Shown here one piece after another: positions 53,217-62,188 of a stretch of DNA of 64,000 bases. Location of the stretch: assembly GCF_000688295.1 (NCBI RefSeq), contig NZ_JHZF01000013.1, positions 1,178,001-1,242,000 of the forward strand. Reading direction: 5' to 3'. The translations under genes were made by a program, and so were the position numbers. Source of the DNA: Pseudooceanicola nanhaiensis DSM 18065. Its GTDB lineage: Bacteria > Pseudomonadota > Alphaproteobacteria > Rhodobacterales > Rhodobacteraceae. Position 1 is the stretch's first letter, and the number at the start of each line of letters is the position of its first letter. Under the pieces are notes generated by a model that was given only the letters and a program-made list of their open reading frames with translations, was not told the origin of the DNA and did no database searches.

Positions 53217-54243
53217 AGGCCATCGGCAGCGAGAAGCTGTAGCTCCCCCTGGTCAGCCCGGCCGGCGCGCGCGGCATCCGGCCTGCGCTCCGCACCGCCT
53301 GCAGCGCGGCCCGGTCGAGCCGCGGGTTCCCCGACGAGCGCGCGATGCCCGCCGCCGCGACCTGGCCCGCGGGGGTGACCGTCAGCGCGATCACCACCTG
53401 GCCGCCGCGGCCGCCCGGGTGGCGCTTGCGGCTCTCGATCCGGGCGCGCACCTGGGCGCCCCAGGAGGCGACGAGGCTCTGCTCCTGCCCGCGCGACAGC
53501 GTCTTGGCGGCCGACCGCGTGGCGGTGCCCGCCTGCGACGCGCCGCCGGAGCCCGCGGATCTCTGCGCCTGCCGCGGCGCGCTGTCCTGTTCGGCATTCG
53601 ACGGCGTCCGCTCGGCACGCCTCACCTCGGGTTTCGGCGGCTGCGGCCGTTCGGGCGGCGGGCGAAGGCTGGCCTTCGGCGCCAGCTCGGACTCGGGCGG
53701 CGGCGGCGCCTCGGTGTCGATCTCGGGCAGGGCGGCGAGGTCGGTGGGCGCGGGGCGCGGGGCCTCTCTCTGCGGCCGCTCGGGCGCCGCGTCGGGGGTG
53801 GAGCGGGGCGCGTCCTGCGCCACGTCGGGCGGCGGCGGCATGTCCGGCACCGCGACCTCGAAGCTCGTGTCGGGCGCGGGCGGCAGCGGGGTGTCGGGAT
53901 CGACCGTCGGCAGCGCGGCCATGTCGGGACGGGCCTCGGGCAGCGCGGCGAGGGCCGCGCGCGGCGGAGGCGCGTCGGCCTCGGCCTGCGGGCGTTCGGG
54001 CGTGTCGCCCTGGGGCGGCGGTGCGTCCGGGCTCTCGACCTCGGCCGCGGTGTCGGGCGGGCGGTCCCATTGCTCGACCAGCGCCGCGACCTGTTCGGAG
54101 GCGGGCGCGACCGAGGCCGCGTTCTCGCCGCCCTGGCCGCCGGTGTCCGCACCGCCCTCGTGCGAGGGCAGCCGGACCGCCAGCGCGAGGTGCAGCCCCG
54201 CGGCCAGCGCGACGAAGGCGGTGATCTCGAGCGCGCGCCTCAT
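53209..54243 (-). CDS. tonB: TonB energy-transducing protein
   Basis: A 344-residue TonB. An N-terminal membrane helix (residues ~5-24) is followed by a long Pro-rich periplasmic spacer (~30-220, with many PPP runs and Asp/Glu-Pro motifs). The C-terminal TonB domain begins near residue 255 (QVVIALTVTPAGQVAAAGIA) and includes NPRLDRAALQAVRSAGR. It conducts proton-motive energy from ExbB/ExbD to outer-membrane iron and heme receptors. It is the last gene of exbB-exbD-exbD-tonB, overlapping the upstream exbD by 4 bases. Confidence 0.93.
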   Translation of the reverse strand: MRRALEITAFVALAAGLHLALAVRLPSHEGGADTGGQGGENAASVAPASEQVAALVEQWDRPPDTAAEVESPDAPPPQGDTPERPQAEADAPPPRAALAALPEARPDMAALPTVDPDTPLPPAPDTSFEVAVPDMPPPPDVAQDAPRSTPDAAPERPQREAPRPAPTDLAALPEIDTEAPPPPESELAPKASLRPPPERPQPPKPEVRRAERTPSNAEQDSAPRQAQRSAGSGGASQAGTATRSAAKTLSRGQEQSLVASWGAQVRARIESRKRHPGGRGGQVVIALTVTPAGQVAAAGIARSSGNPRLDRAALQAVRSAGRMPRAPAGLTRGSYSFSLPMAFN

Positions 54244-54629
54244 TCCGGCGCGACCACCAGCGCGACATCCGTCAGCCCGCGCCCCGCGAGGTCACGGAGG
54301 GCGCGCGCGACGGCCTTCGCCTCGGCCTCGGCATCGGCGCGGAACAGCGGCGGGGCGTCCGCCGCCGCGGCCTCTTCGGCGAAGGCGGTCATGGCGGGCG
54401 CGCCGGTCAGGTCGCGGAACGCCAGCGTGCCGTCGGCGCCCATGAACAGGATGACCTGCGCGGATGTCCCCTCTTCGCCGGTCGCCCGGGGCGGGGTCAC
54501 CTCGATCGGTTCCGGCGGCGCCAGCTGCGAGGTCATCAGGAAGAACACCAGCAGCAGGAAGACGACGTTGATCATCGGCACGATCGATTCGCCGCGCGGG
54601 CGTTTCCGGGGGGGCGCGAAATCCATCAT
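54240..54629 (-). CDS. ExbD paralogue with Asn at the transmembrane Asp
   Basis: A 129-residue ExbD/TolR family protein: a cytoplasmic N-tail (residues 1-17), one membrane helix (~18-38) and a periplasmic domain. In ExbD the helix begins with a conserved Asp that carries protons (PMID in the paralogue just upstream); here the segment reads PMINVVFLLLVFFLM, so that residue is Asn21. The codon is AAC, read directly at 54569-54567. It overlaps tonB and the other exbD by 4 bases each. A heteromeric, half-active ExbD pair is possible. Confidence 0.9.
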   Translation of the reverse strand: MMDFAPPRKRPRGESIVPMINVVFLLLVFFLMTSQLAPPEPIEVTPPRATGEEGTSAQVILFMGADGTLAFRDLTGAPAMTAFAEEAAAADAPPLFRADAEAEAKAVARALRDLAGRGLTDVALVVAPE

Positions 54630-55003
54630 TCGACCAGCACCACGCTGGTGAACCCGGCCTGCCGCAGCGCGGTCGCGACGCTCACCACGGCCTGCAGCTT
54701 CGTCCCTTCGGCGCCGCGCAGCACGATGGTGTCGTCGGGCGTCTCGGTCAGGTCCGCCAGCGCCGCGGGCAGGGCGGCGGGATCGGTGGCCATGCCGTTC
54801 AGCGTCAGCCCCCCGGGCCGCAGCTCGACCAGCCGTGGCGGGCCGGAATAGCCCGCGCCGCTGCCCGCCAGCGGCACCGGCAGGACGTCGTCGAGGCCGA
54901 AGCGCGAGGCCAGCATGAAGAACACCAGCAGCAGGAAGACCACGTCGATCATCGGCGTGAGGCTCGGCCTGCGGCGCGGCCGGGGGGGTGGCGCGAGGTC
55001 CAT
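54626..55003 (-). CDS. exbD: ExbD biopolymer transport protein
   Basis: A 125-residue ExbD with a Pro/Arg-rich N-tail, one membrane helix starting PMIDVVFLLLVFFML (the conserved Asp is residue 20) and a periplasmic domain. It is encoded between exbB and the second exbD and overlaps the latter by 4 bases. With ExbB it forms the proton channel that energises TonB. Confidence 0.93.
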   Translation of the reverse strand: MDLAPPPRPRRRPSLTPMIDVVFLLLVFFMLASRFGLDDVLPVPLAGSGAGYSGPPRLVELRPGGLTLNGMATDPAALPAALADLTETPDDTIVLRGAEGTKLQAVVSVATALRQAGFTSVVLVE

Positions 55004-55007
55004 CCGC

Positions 55008-55970
55008 TCACTCCGCGGCGAGGTCGATCTCGCGCAGGCTGCCCTTGGGCCGCTCCGCCACGAAGATCCGGGCGGCGAGGTCCTCCATGTCGGCGCGGAC
55101 CGCGTCGATCACCGATTCGAACCAGGTCAGCGCGGCCGAGGCGGGGATCGCGACGGCCATGCCGGCGGCGGTGGTCAGCAGCGCCTCCCAGATGCCGCCC
55201 GCGAGCAGGGCGGGATCGGCGCGGTTGCCGGCCTCCTGCAGCGCCTGGAAAGCCGCGATCATGCCCAGAACGGTGCCCAGCAGACCCAGCAGCGGCGCGA
55301 TGGTCGCGATCAGTTCCAGCGCGCGCAGGCCCGAGGACTGGTCGGCCAGCAGCCGTTTCGCCACGCGCGAGGTCTCTTCCCGCGCCGAGGCGTCGTCGAG
55401 CTGCATCCGGGCCTCGAGCGCCGTGCGCGCCAGCCGGCTGCGCAGCCCGCGCCGCTTCTCGAGCCGCCGGAGCGCCTCGGTGGCACGGCCCTGTTCCCAG
55501 AGCGCGACCGCCTCGGCCGAGGGCTTGCGGGACCATGCTCCGGCAAGCGACAGGCGCCACGTCTTCCACAGGATCAACGCCAGCGTGATGACCGAGAGCG
55601 CGGTGATCGCCCAGATCGCCGGGCCGCCGTTTTCGAGGAAGGCGAGCGCCCGGGACAGCGCGTCCTGCGGCACCTCGGCGGCCGGCGCCTCGGCCGGGAT
55701 GTCGGCAGTGGCGGGGGTGTCGGACCGGAGGTCGGCGGCGGCCGGGGCGGTGTCCGCCGGGTCGGCGGTCGCTCCGGCACCGTCCTGCGCAATGTCGGGG
55801 CTTTGGGTGGCGGCGGGGCCGGTGTCGGCCTCGGGCACGGTCGGAGCGGCGGGGGCTTCGAAACTCGGCGCGGCGGGCGCCTCGGTCTGTTGCGCGGCGA
55901 GCGGGGCGGCGATGGCGCCGGCGAGCAGGCCCGCCGCGAGTGCCCTGGTGAATCCTGCCGAAACGCTCAT
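55008..55970 (-). CDS. exbB: ExbB/TolQ/MotA family proton-channel protein with long N-terminus
   Basis: A 320-residue ExbB. A signal-like N-terminus (residues ~1-24) and a low-complexity Ala/Pro/Asp-rich periplasmic region (~25-130) precede the three-helix ExbB core. The core starts about residue 138 (GPAIWAITALSVITLALILW) and its conserved helix pair is LIATIAPLLGLLGTVLGMIA and AALLTTAAGMAVAIPA-like sequence (EALLTTAAGMAVAIPA). An extended N-terminus of this sort is known in some alphaproteobacterial ExbB proteins. It is the first gene of the TonB operon and diverges from hemP. Confidence 0.9.
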   Translation of the reverse strand: MSVSAGFTRALAAGLLAGAIAAPLAAQQTEAPAAPSFEAPAAPTVPEADTGPAATQSPDIAQDGAGATADPADTAPAAADLRSDTPATADIPAEAPAAEVPQDALSRALAFLENGGPAIWAITALSVITLALILWKTWRLSLAGAWSRKPSAEAVALWEQGRATEALRRLEKRRGLRSRLARTALEARMQLDDASAREETSRVAKRLLADQSSGLRALELIATIAPLLGLLGTVLGMIAAFQALQEAGNRADPALLAGGIWEALLTTAAGMAVAIPASAALTWFESVIDAVRADMEDLAARIFVAERPKGSLREIDLAAE

Positions 55971-56248
55971 GTCGTCTCCAATCCTGATACTGCCCGACGG
56001 CCCGCGCCGTGCTCCGGCCGGGACACGGCTTTGCGCCCCGGGTAGTGAAACCTAGAAAAAGAGTCAAGTTATAGCGGCCGGAGGCGTATCGGCTCCCCCC
56101 GGCCCTGGCGGGGCAGCGGGATGGTCCATTGGGGTCTGGAGGCGCGCGCCGCCTTCTGGTAGCGAAGATGTCAGGAAAAAACCTATTAAAAGAATCGGAT
56201 ATGTGGGCGGGCGCGGTCCCGGCCCACGCGCGCCCCGGAGGGCCCGCC
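55971..56248. promoter_or_regulatory. Divergent exbB/hemP control region
   Basis: A 278-base spacer with an A/T-rich segment (about 56045-56075) that includes AGTCAAG at 56062-56068, the same AGTCAA core seen upstream of the first imelysin gene. No -10/-35 set can be called with confidence. Joint iron-responsive control of TonB and HemP is likely. Confidence 0.4.
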
Positions 56249-56431
56249 ATGGACGGCATGAATGACGACGACCGGCCAGACATCACCCCGGCTCGGGACG
56301 CGACGGAGGGCATGCCGACCTACGACGCCCGCGCGCTGACCGGGGGCGGGGCGCTTGCCGGGATCGTGCTGGACGGTCAGCTCTACATGCTGCGGATCAC
56401 CAAGGCCGGGAAACTGATCCTGACCAAGTGA
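56249..56431 (+). CDS. hemP: Hemin uptake protein HemP
   Basis: A 60-residue protein. The C-terminal 36 residues match the HemP family: YDARALTGGGALAGIVLDGQ, then LYMLRITKAGKLILTK as the family's last conserved stretch. The N-terminal part is Asp-rich. The ATG at 56249 has GGAGGG 8 bases upstream; the open frame begins further left but with weak context. HemP is a small regulator/partner of heme uptake in many proteobacteria. It diverges from exbB-tonB and sits before DUF1513. Confidence 0.9.
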   Translation: MDGMNDDDRPDITPARDATEGMPTYDARALTGGGALAGIVLDGQLYMLRITKAGKLILTK

Positions 56432-56434
56432 GGC

Positions 56435-57502
56435 TCAGGCGATCCGGACGAGGTGGTTGTCCCACGCCCGGTCGCCCTGCGCGGTCAGCACCAGGGCGCC
56501 GCCGGTTTCGGCCAGGACGTGGCCCAGCCCGTCGGTCGCGACGAACCCCGCCCGGCCCGCGGCGAGGCCGCAGATGTCGGGCTGGCGGTGGCTCGCCTCG
56601 AACCCGCCGTCGGGGCGGAAGACATGCAGCCGGGCGCCGCGCGGAGAGGTGATCCCGACCATGCCCTCCGGCGAGATCGCGACGGACCCGGCATACCCCT
56701 CCATCGCCATCTGCTCGGCAAGGTCCGCGGTGCAGAGGATCGGCGCCGCGCCGCGCCGGTGCAGGCCGAGAAGCGGGGCGGGATCGGGCAGCTCGCCCTG
56801 CCACTGCATCGCGAAGGCGACCGTCCCGTCCCGCGCGGCGAGATGCCGGATGGAGTTCATGCGAAGTTCGGGCTCAAGTTCGACCACCTCCAGCAGGCCG
56901 AGGTCGGCGTCGACATAGGCGAGATTGGGCCGCATCGTGTCGATGTTCAGCTTTTCGCGGCCGCGGTCGGGGCGGGTGCGGATGCCGCCGTTGGCCACCG
57001 CCAGCACGTCGCCATCCAGCCGCAGGATGTCATGCGGACCGGTCCCGCCCGAGGCGATCTCTCCGATCCGCCGGTACTTCTCGCGCCGCGACCAGAGGCC
57101 GAGCCGGCCCGCGCCGGTCTCCCAGTCGTTCTCGGGGGTGACCAGCACGTCGCCATTGGCGATGAAGGCGCCGTGACCGTAGAAATGCCGCCCCTCGGGC
57201 GCGTGGAGCCGGTGCTTCAGGCTGCCAGAGACGCAGTCGATGACCAGCGCGAAGGTGCCGGGGCGGCGGGCGAAGGCCACCGCCTCGGGCGCGGTCGGGT
57301 GGGCGGCGGCGGCATGGCCCCGATCGGGCAGCGCGATGCGGAAGACGTCCTGCCCCGAGGCGGCCAGCCCGAAGAGCGCATGGGCGCCCGAGGGTTCCTT
57401 CGCGGCGGCGAGGTAGGCGGGGCTGCCCGCATCCGCCCAGGAGAGCGATGGCGCGGAGGCGGCGGCGAGGAGGCCCGCGAGAAAGCTGCGCCGCGTGGTC
57501 AT
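56435..57502 (-). CDS. DUF1513 domain protein of the imelysin cluster
   Basis: A 355-residue exported protein with a Tat-like start (TTRRSFLAGLLAAASAPSLS) and a beta-propeller-like body containing GHGAFIANGDVLVTPENDW and GGTGPHDILRLDGDVLAVAN. This matches the DUF1513 proteins that accompany imelysins and di-heme oxidoreductases in iron-regulated clusters. It starts 2 bases after the imelysin stop. Its biochemical role is unknown; a heme- or metal-handling periplasmic protein is inferred from context. Confidence 0.87.
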   Translation of the reverse strand: MTTRRSFLAGLLAAASAPSLSWADAGSPAYLAAAKEPSGAHALFGLAASGQDVFRIALPDRGHAAAAHPTAPEAVAFARRPGTFALVIDCVSGSLKHRLHAPEGRHFYGHGAFIANGDVLVTPENDWETGAGRLGLWSRREKYRRIGEIASGGTGPHDILRLDGDVLAVANGGIRTRPDRGREKLNIDTMRPNLAYVDADLGLLEVVELEPELRMNSIRHLAARDGTVAFAMQWQGELPDPAPLLGLHRRGAAPILCTADLAEQMAMEGYAGSVAISPEGMVGITSPRGARLHVFRPDGGFEASHRQPDICGLAAGRAGFVATDGLGHVLAETGGALVLTAQGDRAWDNHLVRIA

Positions 57503-57503
57503 C

Positions 57504-58490
57504 TCAATCCCCGTCCGCCGAGTTGAAGCCCTCGGTCACGCCGAGCTGGTCGCCGATCTCGCCCGCCACGGCGGCGGCGACGGCGTCGATGCGCTGCTGC
57601 AGGATCTCGACCTTCAGCCGCCCGGCCGGGTCCTCGACCCCGGCGAAGACCGGGTCGTCCAGATCGGCCGCCGTCTCCAGCGCGGTGGCGAAGGCCGCTT
57701 CCGTCACCGGGATCGGCTGGTCCGAAAGCGCGCGGGCCAGGTCGCGCAGCGCCTCCAGCGACAGCGTCACGTTGCGCAGCGACCGGCCCGAACGGCGCGC
57801 CTCGGCCCGGGTGGGGCGGGGGCGGTCGAAGGTGCCGAGCGGACGGGCGATCCTTGTATCCGCGTCGAATTCCAGCGCGGCCTGCAGCGCGGTGTAGAAT
57901 TGCTGCTGCACCTCCTTTTCCGAAAGGTAGCGGCGGTCGGCCGACCCTGCCGGATCGAGAAGCAGCGGCGCCTCGGTCTCGCGCCATTCGGTTTCGACCT
58001 CGGCCGCCATCCGGGCGAGGTCGGTCGCGGTCGCGGCGACGAGGCGGCAGGTGTAGCTGCCCTCGGCGTAGCCCTTGTAGGCCGGGTCGTAGAGCAGGTG
58101 TTCCAGCGCGAAGAGCCCGCGGGCGGCGACCGAGACCTCGGCAAAGGCGGCGGGATCGTCGATCGCCGCGTCCGCGTCGGCGATCAGCCGGGCGAGGGCG
58201 GCCGGAACCATGCCGCGGGTGTCGGGCCAGAAGGCGATGGCGAGGTTGCGGCCCTGCTGCTCCACCGGGCCGAAGCTCAGGTGCGAGGCCCCCAGCCAGG
58301 CGTCGAAGGCAGCGTGGAAGGCGGGGCGCACGGCCTCGGCGGTGCAATCCTGCGCCGCCGTGTCGGCCAGTGCCTGCGCGCCCGCCGTGAAGCCCGCGAA
58401 GGCCGGAAGGGCGTGATCCTCGACCGCCTCCCGGACACCGGCCTGCAGGGGGGAGGCGAGGCAGAGGAGGAGGACGAGGGGACGTATCAT
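57504..58490 (-). CDS. Imelysin family protein (iron-regulated, periplasmic)
   Basis: A 328-residue exported protein with a signal peptide ending near LQAG (residue ~18). It has the helical imelysin fold: VRPAFHAAFDAWLGASHLSF, FALEHLLYDPAYKG, and a long C-terminal helix. The metal motif GxHxxE of the typical family is replaced here by ARGLFALEHLLY, so the site differs. It overlaps the DHOR gene by ATGA. It is the second, shorter imelysin of the cluster; the first is at 60842. Confidence 0.87.
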   Translation of the reverse strand: MIRPLVLLLCLASPLQAGVREAVEDHALPAFAGFTAGAQALADTAAQDCTAEAVRPAFHAAFDAWLGASHLSFGPVEQQGRNLAIAFWPDTRGMVPAALARLIADADAAIDDPAAFAEVSVAARGLFALEHLLYDPAYKGYAEGSYTCRLVAATATDLARMAAEVETEWRETEAPLLLDPAGSADRRYLSEKEVQQQFYTALQAALEFDADTRIARPLGTFDRPRPTRAEARRSGRSLRNVTLSLEALRDLARALSDQPIPVTEAAFATALETAADLDDPVFAGVEDPAGRLKVEILQQRIDAVAAAVAGEIGDQLGVTEGFNSADGD

Positions 58491-60076
58491 AGGCTCTCCA
58501 GGAATTTCACGAGCGCCGCGCGGTCCTCTGGCGGCATCTCCACGACCCGGTCGCGGGCGGGCTGCGCCTCGCCGCCGTGCCACAGCACCGCCTCGAGCAG
58601 GGAGCGTGCCCGGCCGTCGTGCAGGTAGTAGCTGTGCCCGTTGACCTGCGGGGTCAGCCCGATCCCCCAGAGCGGCGCGGTGCGCCATTCGCGCCCCGAT
58701 GCCGCGCCCTCGGGCCGGTTGTCGGCAAGCCCCTCGCCCATGTCGTGCAGCAGAAGGTCGGTGTAGGGCCAGATCAGCTGGAAGCTCTGCTCGGGGCGGT
58801 CCTCGAGCCGGGCGGTGACGAACTTGGGCGTGTGGCAGGCGGTGCAGCCGGTGTCGTGGAAGACCTGCTTTCCGCGCAGCACCTCCGGGTCGTCCATGTC
58901 GCGCCGGGCGGGAACGGCAAGGTTGCGGCTGTAGAAGGTCACGAGGTCCAGCCCCTCGGCATCCACCTCGGTGCCGCGTTCGTCGCCGTCGCCGTGCGGA
59001 CCCGCGCGGCAGGCGGCCTCGGCCTCGGTGCAATCGCCCCAGGGGGCCTCGAAAACGGGGGTGGAGATGCCGATGTCGCCCGCGAAGGCGGCGGCGCTCT
59101 GTTCGCGGATCGTGGGGGCGCCGGCCTTCCAGCCGAAGCGGCCCAACATGGGGCGATGGTGATCGAAGGACCAGACGGCCTGCGGGCGGCCCGAGATGCC
59201 GTCGCCGTCGCGGTCCGCGGGGTCGGCATGGGCAAGGATGTCGGCGGCCGGGATCGCCTCGAGCAGGCCGAGGCCGATCATCTGCGGCGCCACCCGGGGA
59301 GAGAGCATCGCGCCCTCGGCCAGCGGGCCATACCCCAGGTCGTCGGCGCGCCATGTGGGGCTGCGGAGCGACGCGGTCTCGCCGCCGGACAGGGTGACGG
59401 GCACCTCCTCCCACGCCACGCCCAGCCTGTATTCCGCCGTCTGGCCCGGGGTGGCGAAGTCCTGCAGCTGACCGCCGTAGACCGGATCGGGGCGGGTGCG
59501 GGGGGTCTCGTCGCCGATCGACAGCAGGAACGCCTCGATCTCGGACATCTCGCCGCCCTCGGGGGCGGGGACGGAGATGCGCAGGAACATCGAGGTCGCG
59601 TCGTCCTCGGGCCCCTCGGGCGGATGGCCGCGGCCGTCCTTCAGGTGGCAGCGCTGGCAGGACCGGGCGTTGTAGAGCGGGCCCAGCCCGTCCGAGGCAA
59701 GCGTCGAGGAGGGGGCCGAGACCCAGAGCTTCCTGAACAGTCCGTTGCCGACCTTGAACTCCAGCTCCTGCTCGAACGACAGGTTCGCCGAGAACTGGGA
59801 GAAGGCGTTGCTGTCCGGCAGCACCCGCACGGTGGCGGCGCCGGCGGGATTTCCCTCGAAAGGCTCGGGTTCGGAGAAATCGGTGGCGGGCGCGGTGACG
59901 CCCGCGATCCGCTTCGCCTCGTCCTCGGTGCGCGGCACCACCGAGAGGTGCGGGTCGCCGGCAAGCTCGGCCGGATCGGCCGCCCAGAGACCGGAGGCGG
60001 AGAGGCCGGTCAGAAGACCGGCCACCAGCGTCGTGCGAAAGGGACGGGTCAGGCCTGTCCGGTCACTCGGCGTCAT
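58487..60076 (-). CDS. Di-heme oxidoreductase (DHOR, DUF1111-type)
   Basis: A 529-residue exported c-type heme protein. The signal peptide covers residues ~1-32 ([20 protein letters not shown]). Two CxxCH motifs are visible, CQRCH near residue 130 and CTACH near 405, in the positions of the DHOR family (related to di-heme peroxidases). Its start lies 14 bases inside the bfr gene, with the next in-frame start not credible. It belongs to the imelysin-DHOR-imelysin-DUF1513 arrangement known from iron-regulated loci. Confidence 0.87.
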   Translation of the reverse strand: MTPSDRTGLTRPFRTTLVAGLLTGLSASGLWAADPAELAGDPHLSVVPRTEDEAKRIAGVTAPATDFSEPEPFEGNPAGAATVRVLPDSNAFSQFSANLSFEQELEFKVGNGLFRKLWVSAPSSTLASDGLGPLYNARSCQRCHLKDGRGHPPEGPEDDATSMFLRISVPAPEGGEMSEIEAFLLSIGDETPRTRPDPVYGGQLQDFATPGQTAEYRLGVAWEEVPVTLSGGETASLRSPTWRADDLGYGPLAEGAMLSPRVAPQMIGLGLLEAIPAADILAHADPADRDGDGISGRPQAVWSFDHHRPMLGRFGWKAGAPTIREQSAAAFAGDIGISTPVFEAPWGDCTEAEAACRAGPHGDGDERGTEVDAEGLDLVTFYSRNLAVPARRDMDDPEVLRGKQVFHDTGCTACHTPKFVTARLEDRPEQSFQLIWPYTDLLLHDMGEGLADNRPEGAASGREWRTAPLWGIGLTPQVNGHSYYLHDGRARSLLEAVLWHGGEAQPARDRVVEMPPEDRAALVKFLESL

Positions 60077-60548
60077 CGGCCGATTTGGCCTGAAGCAGTG
60101 CGAAGCCCTGGAGCCCGAGCGACTCGTGGAGCTCGAGCTGGGTTTCGAGGAAGTCGATATGACCTTCTTCATCGGCAATCAGTTCTTCGAAGAGGTTCTT
60201 GGAGACGTAATCCCGCACCTTCTCGCAATGATCGCGGGCCTCGATGTAGAGGTTGCGCGCGTCATGCTCGCCGGCGAGGTCGGCCTCCATCGTCTCTTTC
60301 AGGTTTTCCCCGATCCGGAGCGGATCGAGCTTCTGCAGGTTCGGGTGGCCTTCGAGGAAGATGATCCGCTGGATCAGCTTGTCCGCATGGTGCATCTCCT
60401 CGATGCTTTCGGCGCGCGACTTGTCCGCGATCTTGCCGAAGCCCCAGTCTTCCTGGAGCCGGTAGTGCAGCCAGTACTGGCTCACCGCCGTCAGTTCACT
60501 CCTGAGAGCTGCGTTGAGATACTCGATGACCTTCTCGTCGCCCTTCAT
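60063..60548 (-). CDS. bfr: Bacterioferritin
   Basis: A 161-residue 24-mer iron-storage protein. All ferroxidase ligands align at the classical numbers: Glu18, Glu51, His54, Glu94, Glu127 and His130; the heme ligand Met52 is present in EEMHHADK. It oxidises and stores Fe(II). It overlaps bfd upstream by 4 bases and the DHOR gene downstream by 14 bases, an unusually tight fit. Confidence 0.96.
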   Translation of the reverse strand: MKGDEKVIEYLNAALRSELTAVSQYWLHYRLQEDWGFGKIADKSRAESIEEMHHADKLIQRIIFLEGHPNLQKLDPLRIGENLKETMEADLAGEHDARNLYIEARDHCEKVRDYVSKNLFEELIADEEGHIDFLETQLELHESLGLQGFALLQAKSADDAE

Positions 60549-60787
60549 CGCGCCACGTCCTTCTTCCTGTTGCGGAGGTTACGCAGCACCCGCGGCACGG
60601 CGAGACTGTCGTTCAGCTCCATTGTGTCCAGGAAGTTCGGCAGGCAACCGCCGCAATCGGGCCGTTTGCCCAGGGCCCGATAGACCTTCCCGGGGGTCAC
60701 GATCGTATCCGGGTCCGCGGCCCGCATCCAGTCGATGGCGGCGTGAATCTCGCGGTCGGTGATCGAGGCACAGTGGCAGACAATCAT
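60545..60787 (-). CDS. bfd: Bacterioferritin-associated ferredoxin
   Basis: An 80-residue [2Fe-2S] protein. The four cluster Cys are Cys4 and Cys6 (IVCHCAS) and Cys45 and Cys48 (PDCGGCLPN), the Bfd arrangement. It reduces the bacterioferritin heme to mobilise stored iron. The C-terminal ~25 residues ([14 protein letters not shown]) are strongly basic and extend beyond the 64 residues of E. coli Bfd. It is encoded immediately before bfr. Confidence 0.94.
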   Translation of the reverse strand: MIVCHCASITDREIHAAIDWMRAADPDTIVTPGKVYRALGKRPDCGGCLPNFLDTMELNDSLAVPRVLRNLRNRKKDVAR

Positions 60788-60841
60788 GTCGGTGATCCCG
60801 GGACAAGCGGAAGGCGCCGCGGGGCGCCCGCCGCGCTGTGG

Positions 60842-62104
60842 TTACTGGAAAACGGCGTTCGGGTTGTCGAGGCTGTCGGACCCTTCGAATCCGATCCGGT
60901 CAAGCTCGAGCGCCGTGACGGCGCGTTCGATCGAACGGGTCTGCTGCACGAGCGCGTCGACGGCGGCCATGATGATCGCCTCGCCGCCCTCGTCGCCGCG
61001 GGCGAGCATCTGGTCGTAGGAGAAGCCGCCCTCGGCCGCGGCCTTCAGCTGGCCCAGCTTGACCATCGTCGCGTTCAGGTCGGCCTGCAGGGCGGCGTCG
61101 ACCTCGGGGTCGGCGGCCGCCACCAGTTCGGACAGGGACGGCCCGTTGATGACGGTGCCGTCGACGCCGACGTATTGCCCGAAATAGACGTTGTGGATGC
61201 CGAGCCCGTCGTAGAAGTGGCTGTTGTGGGTGTTGTCGGAGAAGCAGTCATGCTCCTCCTCCGGGTCGTTCAGCATGACGCCGAGCTTCATCCGCTCGCC
61301 CGCCTGCTCCCCATAGGACAGCGAGCCCATGCCGGTCAGCATCGCCGTCAGGCCCGCCGCCTCGTCCGAGGTGACGGCCATGCGGGCATCGCCGCCCTCG
61401 GCCCATTGCCGCGTCATCCATTCGAGATCCGAGATCAGCAGGTCGGTCGCCGCCGTCAGGTAGGCCGCGCGCCGGTCGCAATTGCCGTTCGTGCAATCGT
61501 CGCCCTGGGCATAATCTGTGTAGGGCCGGTCGCCCGCGCCGTGTTCGACGCCGTTCAGGTCCTGCCCCCAGAGCAGGAACTCGATCGCGTGGTAGCCGCT
61601 GGCGACATTGGCCTCGACCTCGTCGGCCTCGTGCAGCCTGTCCGAGATCAACTCGGGCGTGATCTCGGCCGCGTCGATCTCTTCGCCCGAGAGGGTGAAC
61701 GTCGGGTTCGCGACCACGTTGAGCGCGGCATAGGCGTTCTCGTCCGTCGCGCCGCCATAGGTGGCGTCGACATAGTCGATCAGCCCCTCGTCCAGCGGCC
61801 AGGCGTTCACCTTGCCCTCCCAGTCGTCCACGATCGGGTTGCCGAAGCGGAACGCCTCGGTCTGCTGATAGGGGACCCGGGCGCGGATCCAGGCCGCGCG
61901 CGCCTCGGCCAGCGTCCGGTCGGAGGGATCGGCCAGCAGCGCCTCGATCGCGGTCGCCAGATCCTGCGCGGTGGAGAGGCTGTCGCCATAGGCCGCCTCG
62001 GCGATGTCTGCGTAGGTCTCGAGCACGGCGGCCCGGTCCTGCGCGGCGGCCGGAAGGGTGAGGGCGGTGGTCATGGCGAGGCTGGCGGTCAGCGTCCGGA
62101 TCAT
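60842..62104 (-). CDS. Imelysin family periplasmic protein (iron-regulated)
   Basis: A 420-residue exported protein with a signal peptide (residues ~1-22, ending LPAAAQ). The imelysin-family GxHxxE motif is intact: SGYHAIEFLLWGQD near residue 150. NDNTHNS-like Asn/His-rich segments follow. Members of this ICMP-type group are cell-surface or periplasmic proteins raised under iron limitation. It is read toward bfd, 54 bases away, and begins the cluster. Confidence 0.9.
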   Translation of the reverse strand: MIRTLTASLAMTTALTLPAAAQDRAAVLETYADIAEAAYGDSLSTAQDLATAIEALLADPSDRTLAEARAAWIRARVPYQQTEAFRFGNPIVDDWEGKVNAWPLDEGLIDYVDATYGGATDENAYAALNVVANPTFTLSGEEIDAAEITPELISDRLHEADEVEANVASGYHAIEFLLWGQDLNGVEHGAGDRPYTDYAQGDDCTNGNCDRRAAYLTAATDLLISDLEWMTRQWAEGGDARMAVTSDEAAGLTAMLTGMGSLSYGEQAGERMKLGVMLNDPEEEHDCFSDNTHNSHFYDGLGIHNVYFGQYVGVDGTVINGPSLSELVAAADPEVDAALQADLNATMVKLGQLKAAAEGGFSYDQMLARGDEGGEAIIMAAVDALVQQTRSIERAVTALELDRIGFEGSDSLDNPNAVFQ

Positions 62105-62171
62105 GCGGGGTCCTTTCGAGTGTCCGTGATCGGAATCGGCCGGCGGCCGGGTCCGGGTGTCACCCCATTTC

Positions 62172-62188
62172 CTGACTGATTAAGTCAG
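62172..62188. promoter_or_regulatory. Dyad CTGACT-GATTA-AGTCAG upstream of imelysin
   Basis: A 6-bp-arm dyad with a 5-base centre, 68 bases upstream of the imelysin ATG, followed 3 bases on by a second AGTCAA half-site (62192-62197). AGTCAA also occurs upstream of exbB/hemP. It is a candidate iron-responsive operator, perhaps the IscR-type Iron-Rhodo box described for Rhodobacterales, though the consensus was not checked. Confidence 0.6.

Noticed and set aside
58577-60364. A 595-codon plus-strand frame over the DHOR and bfr genes
   Set aside because: Antisense to genes with intact heme and ferroxidase motifs; no domain in its translation.
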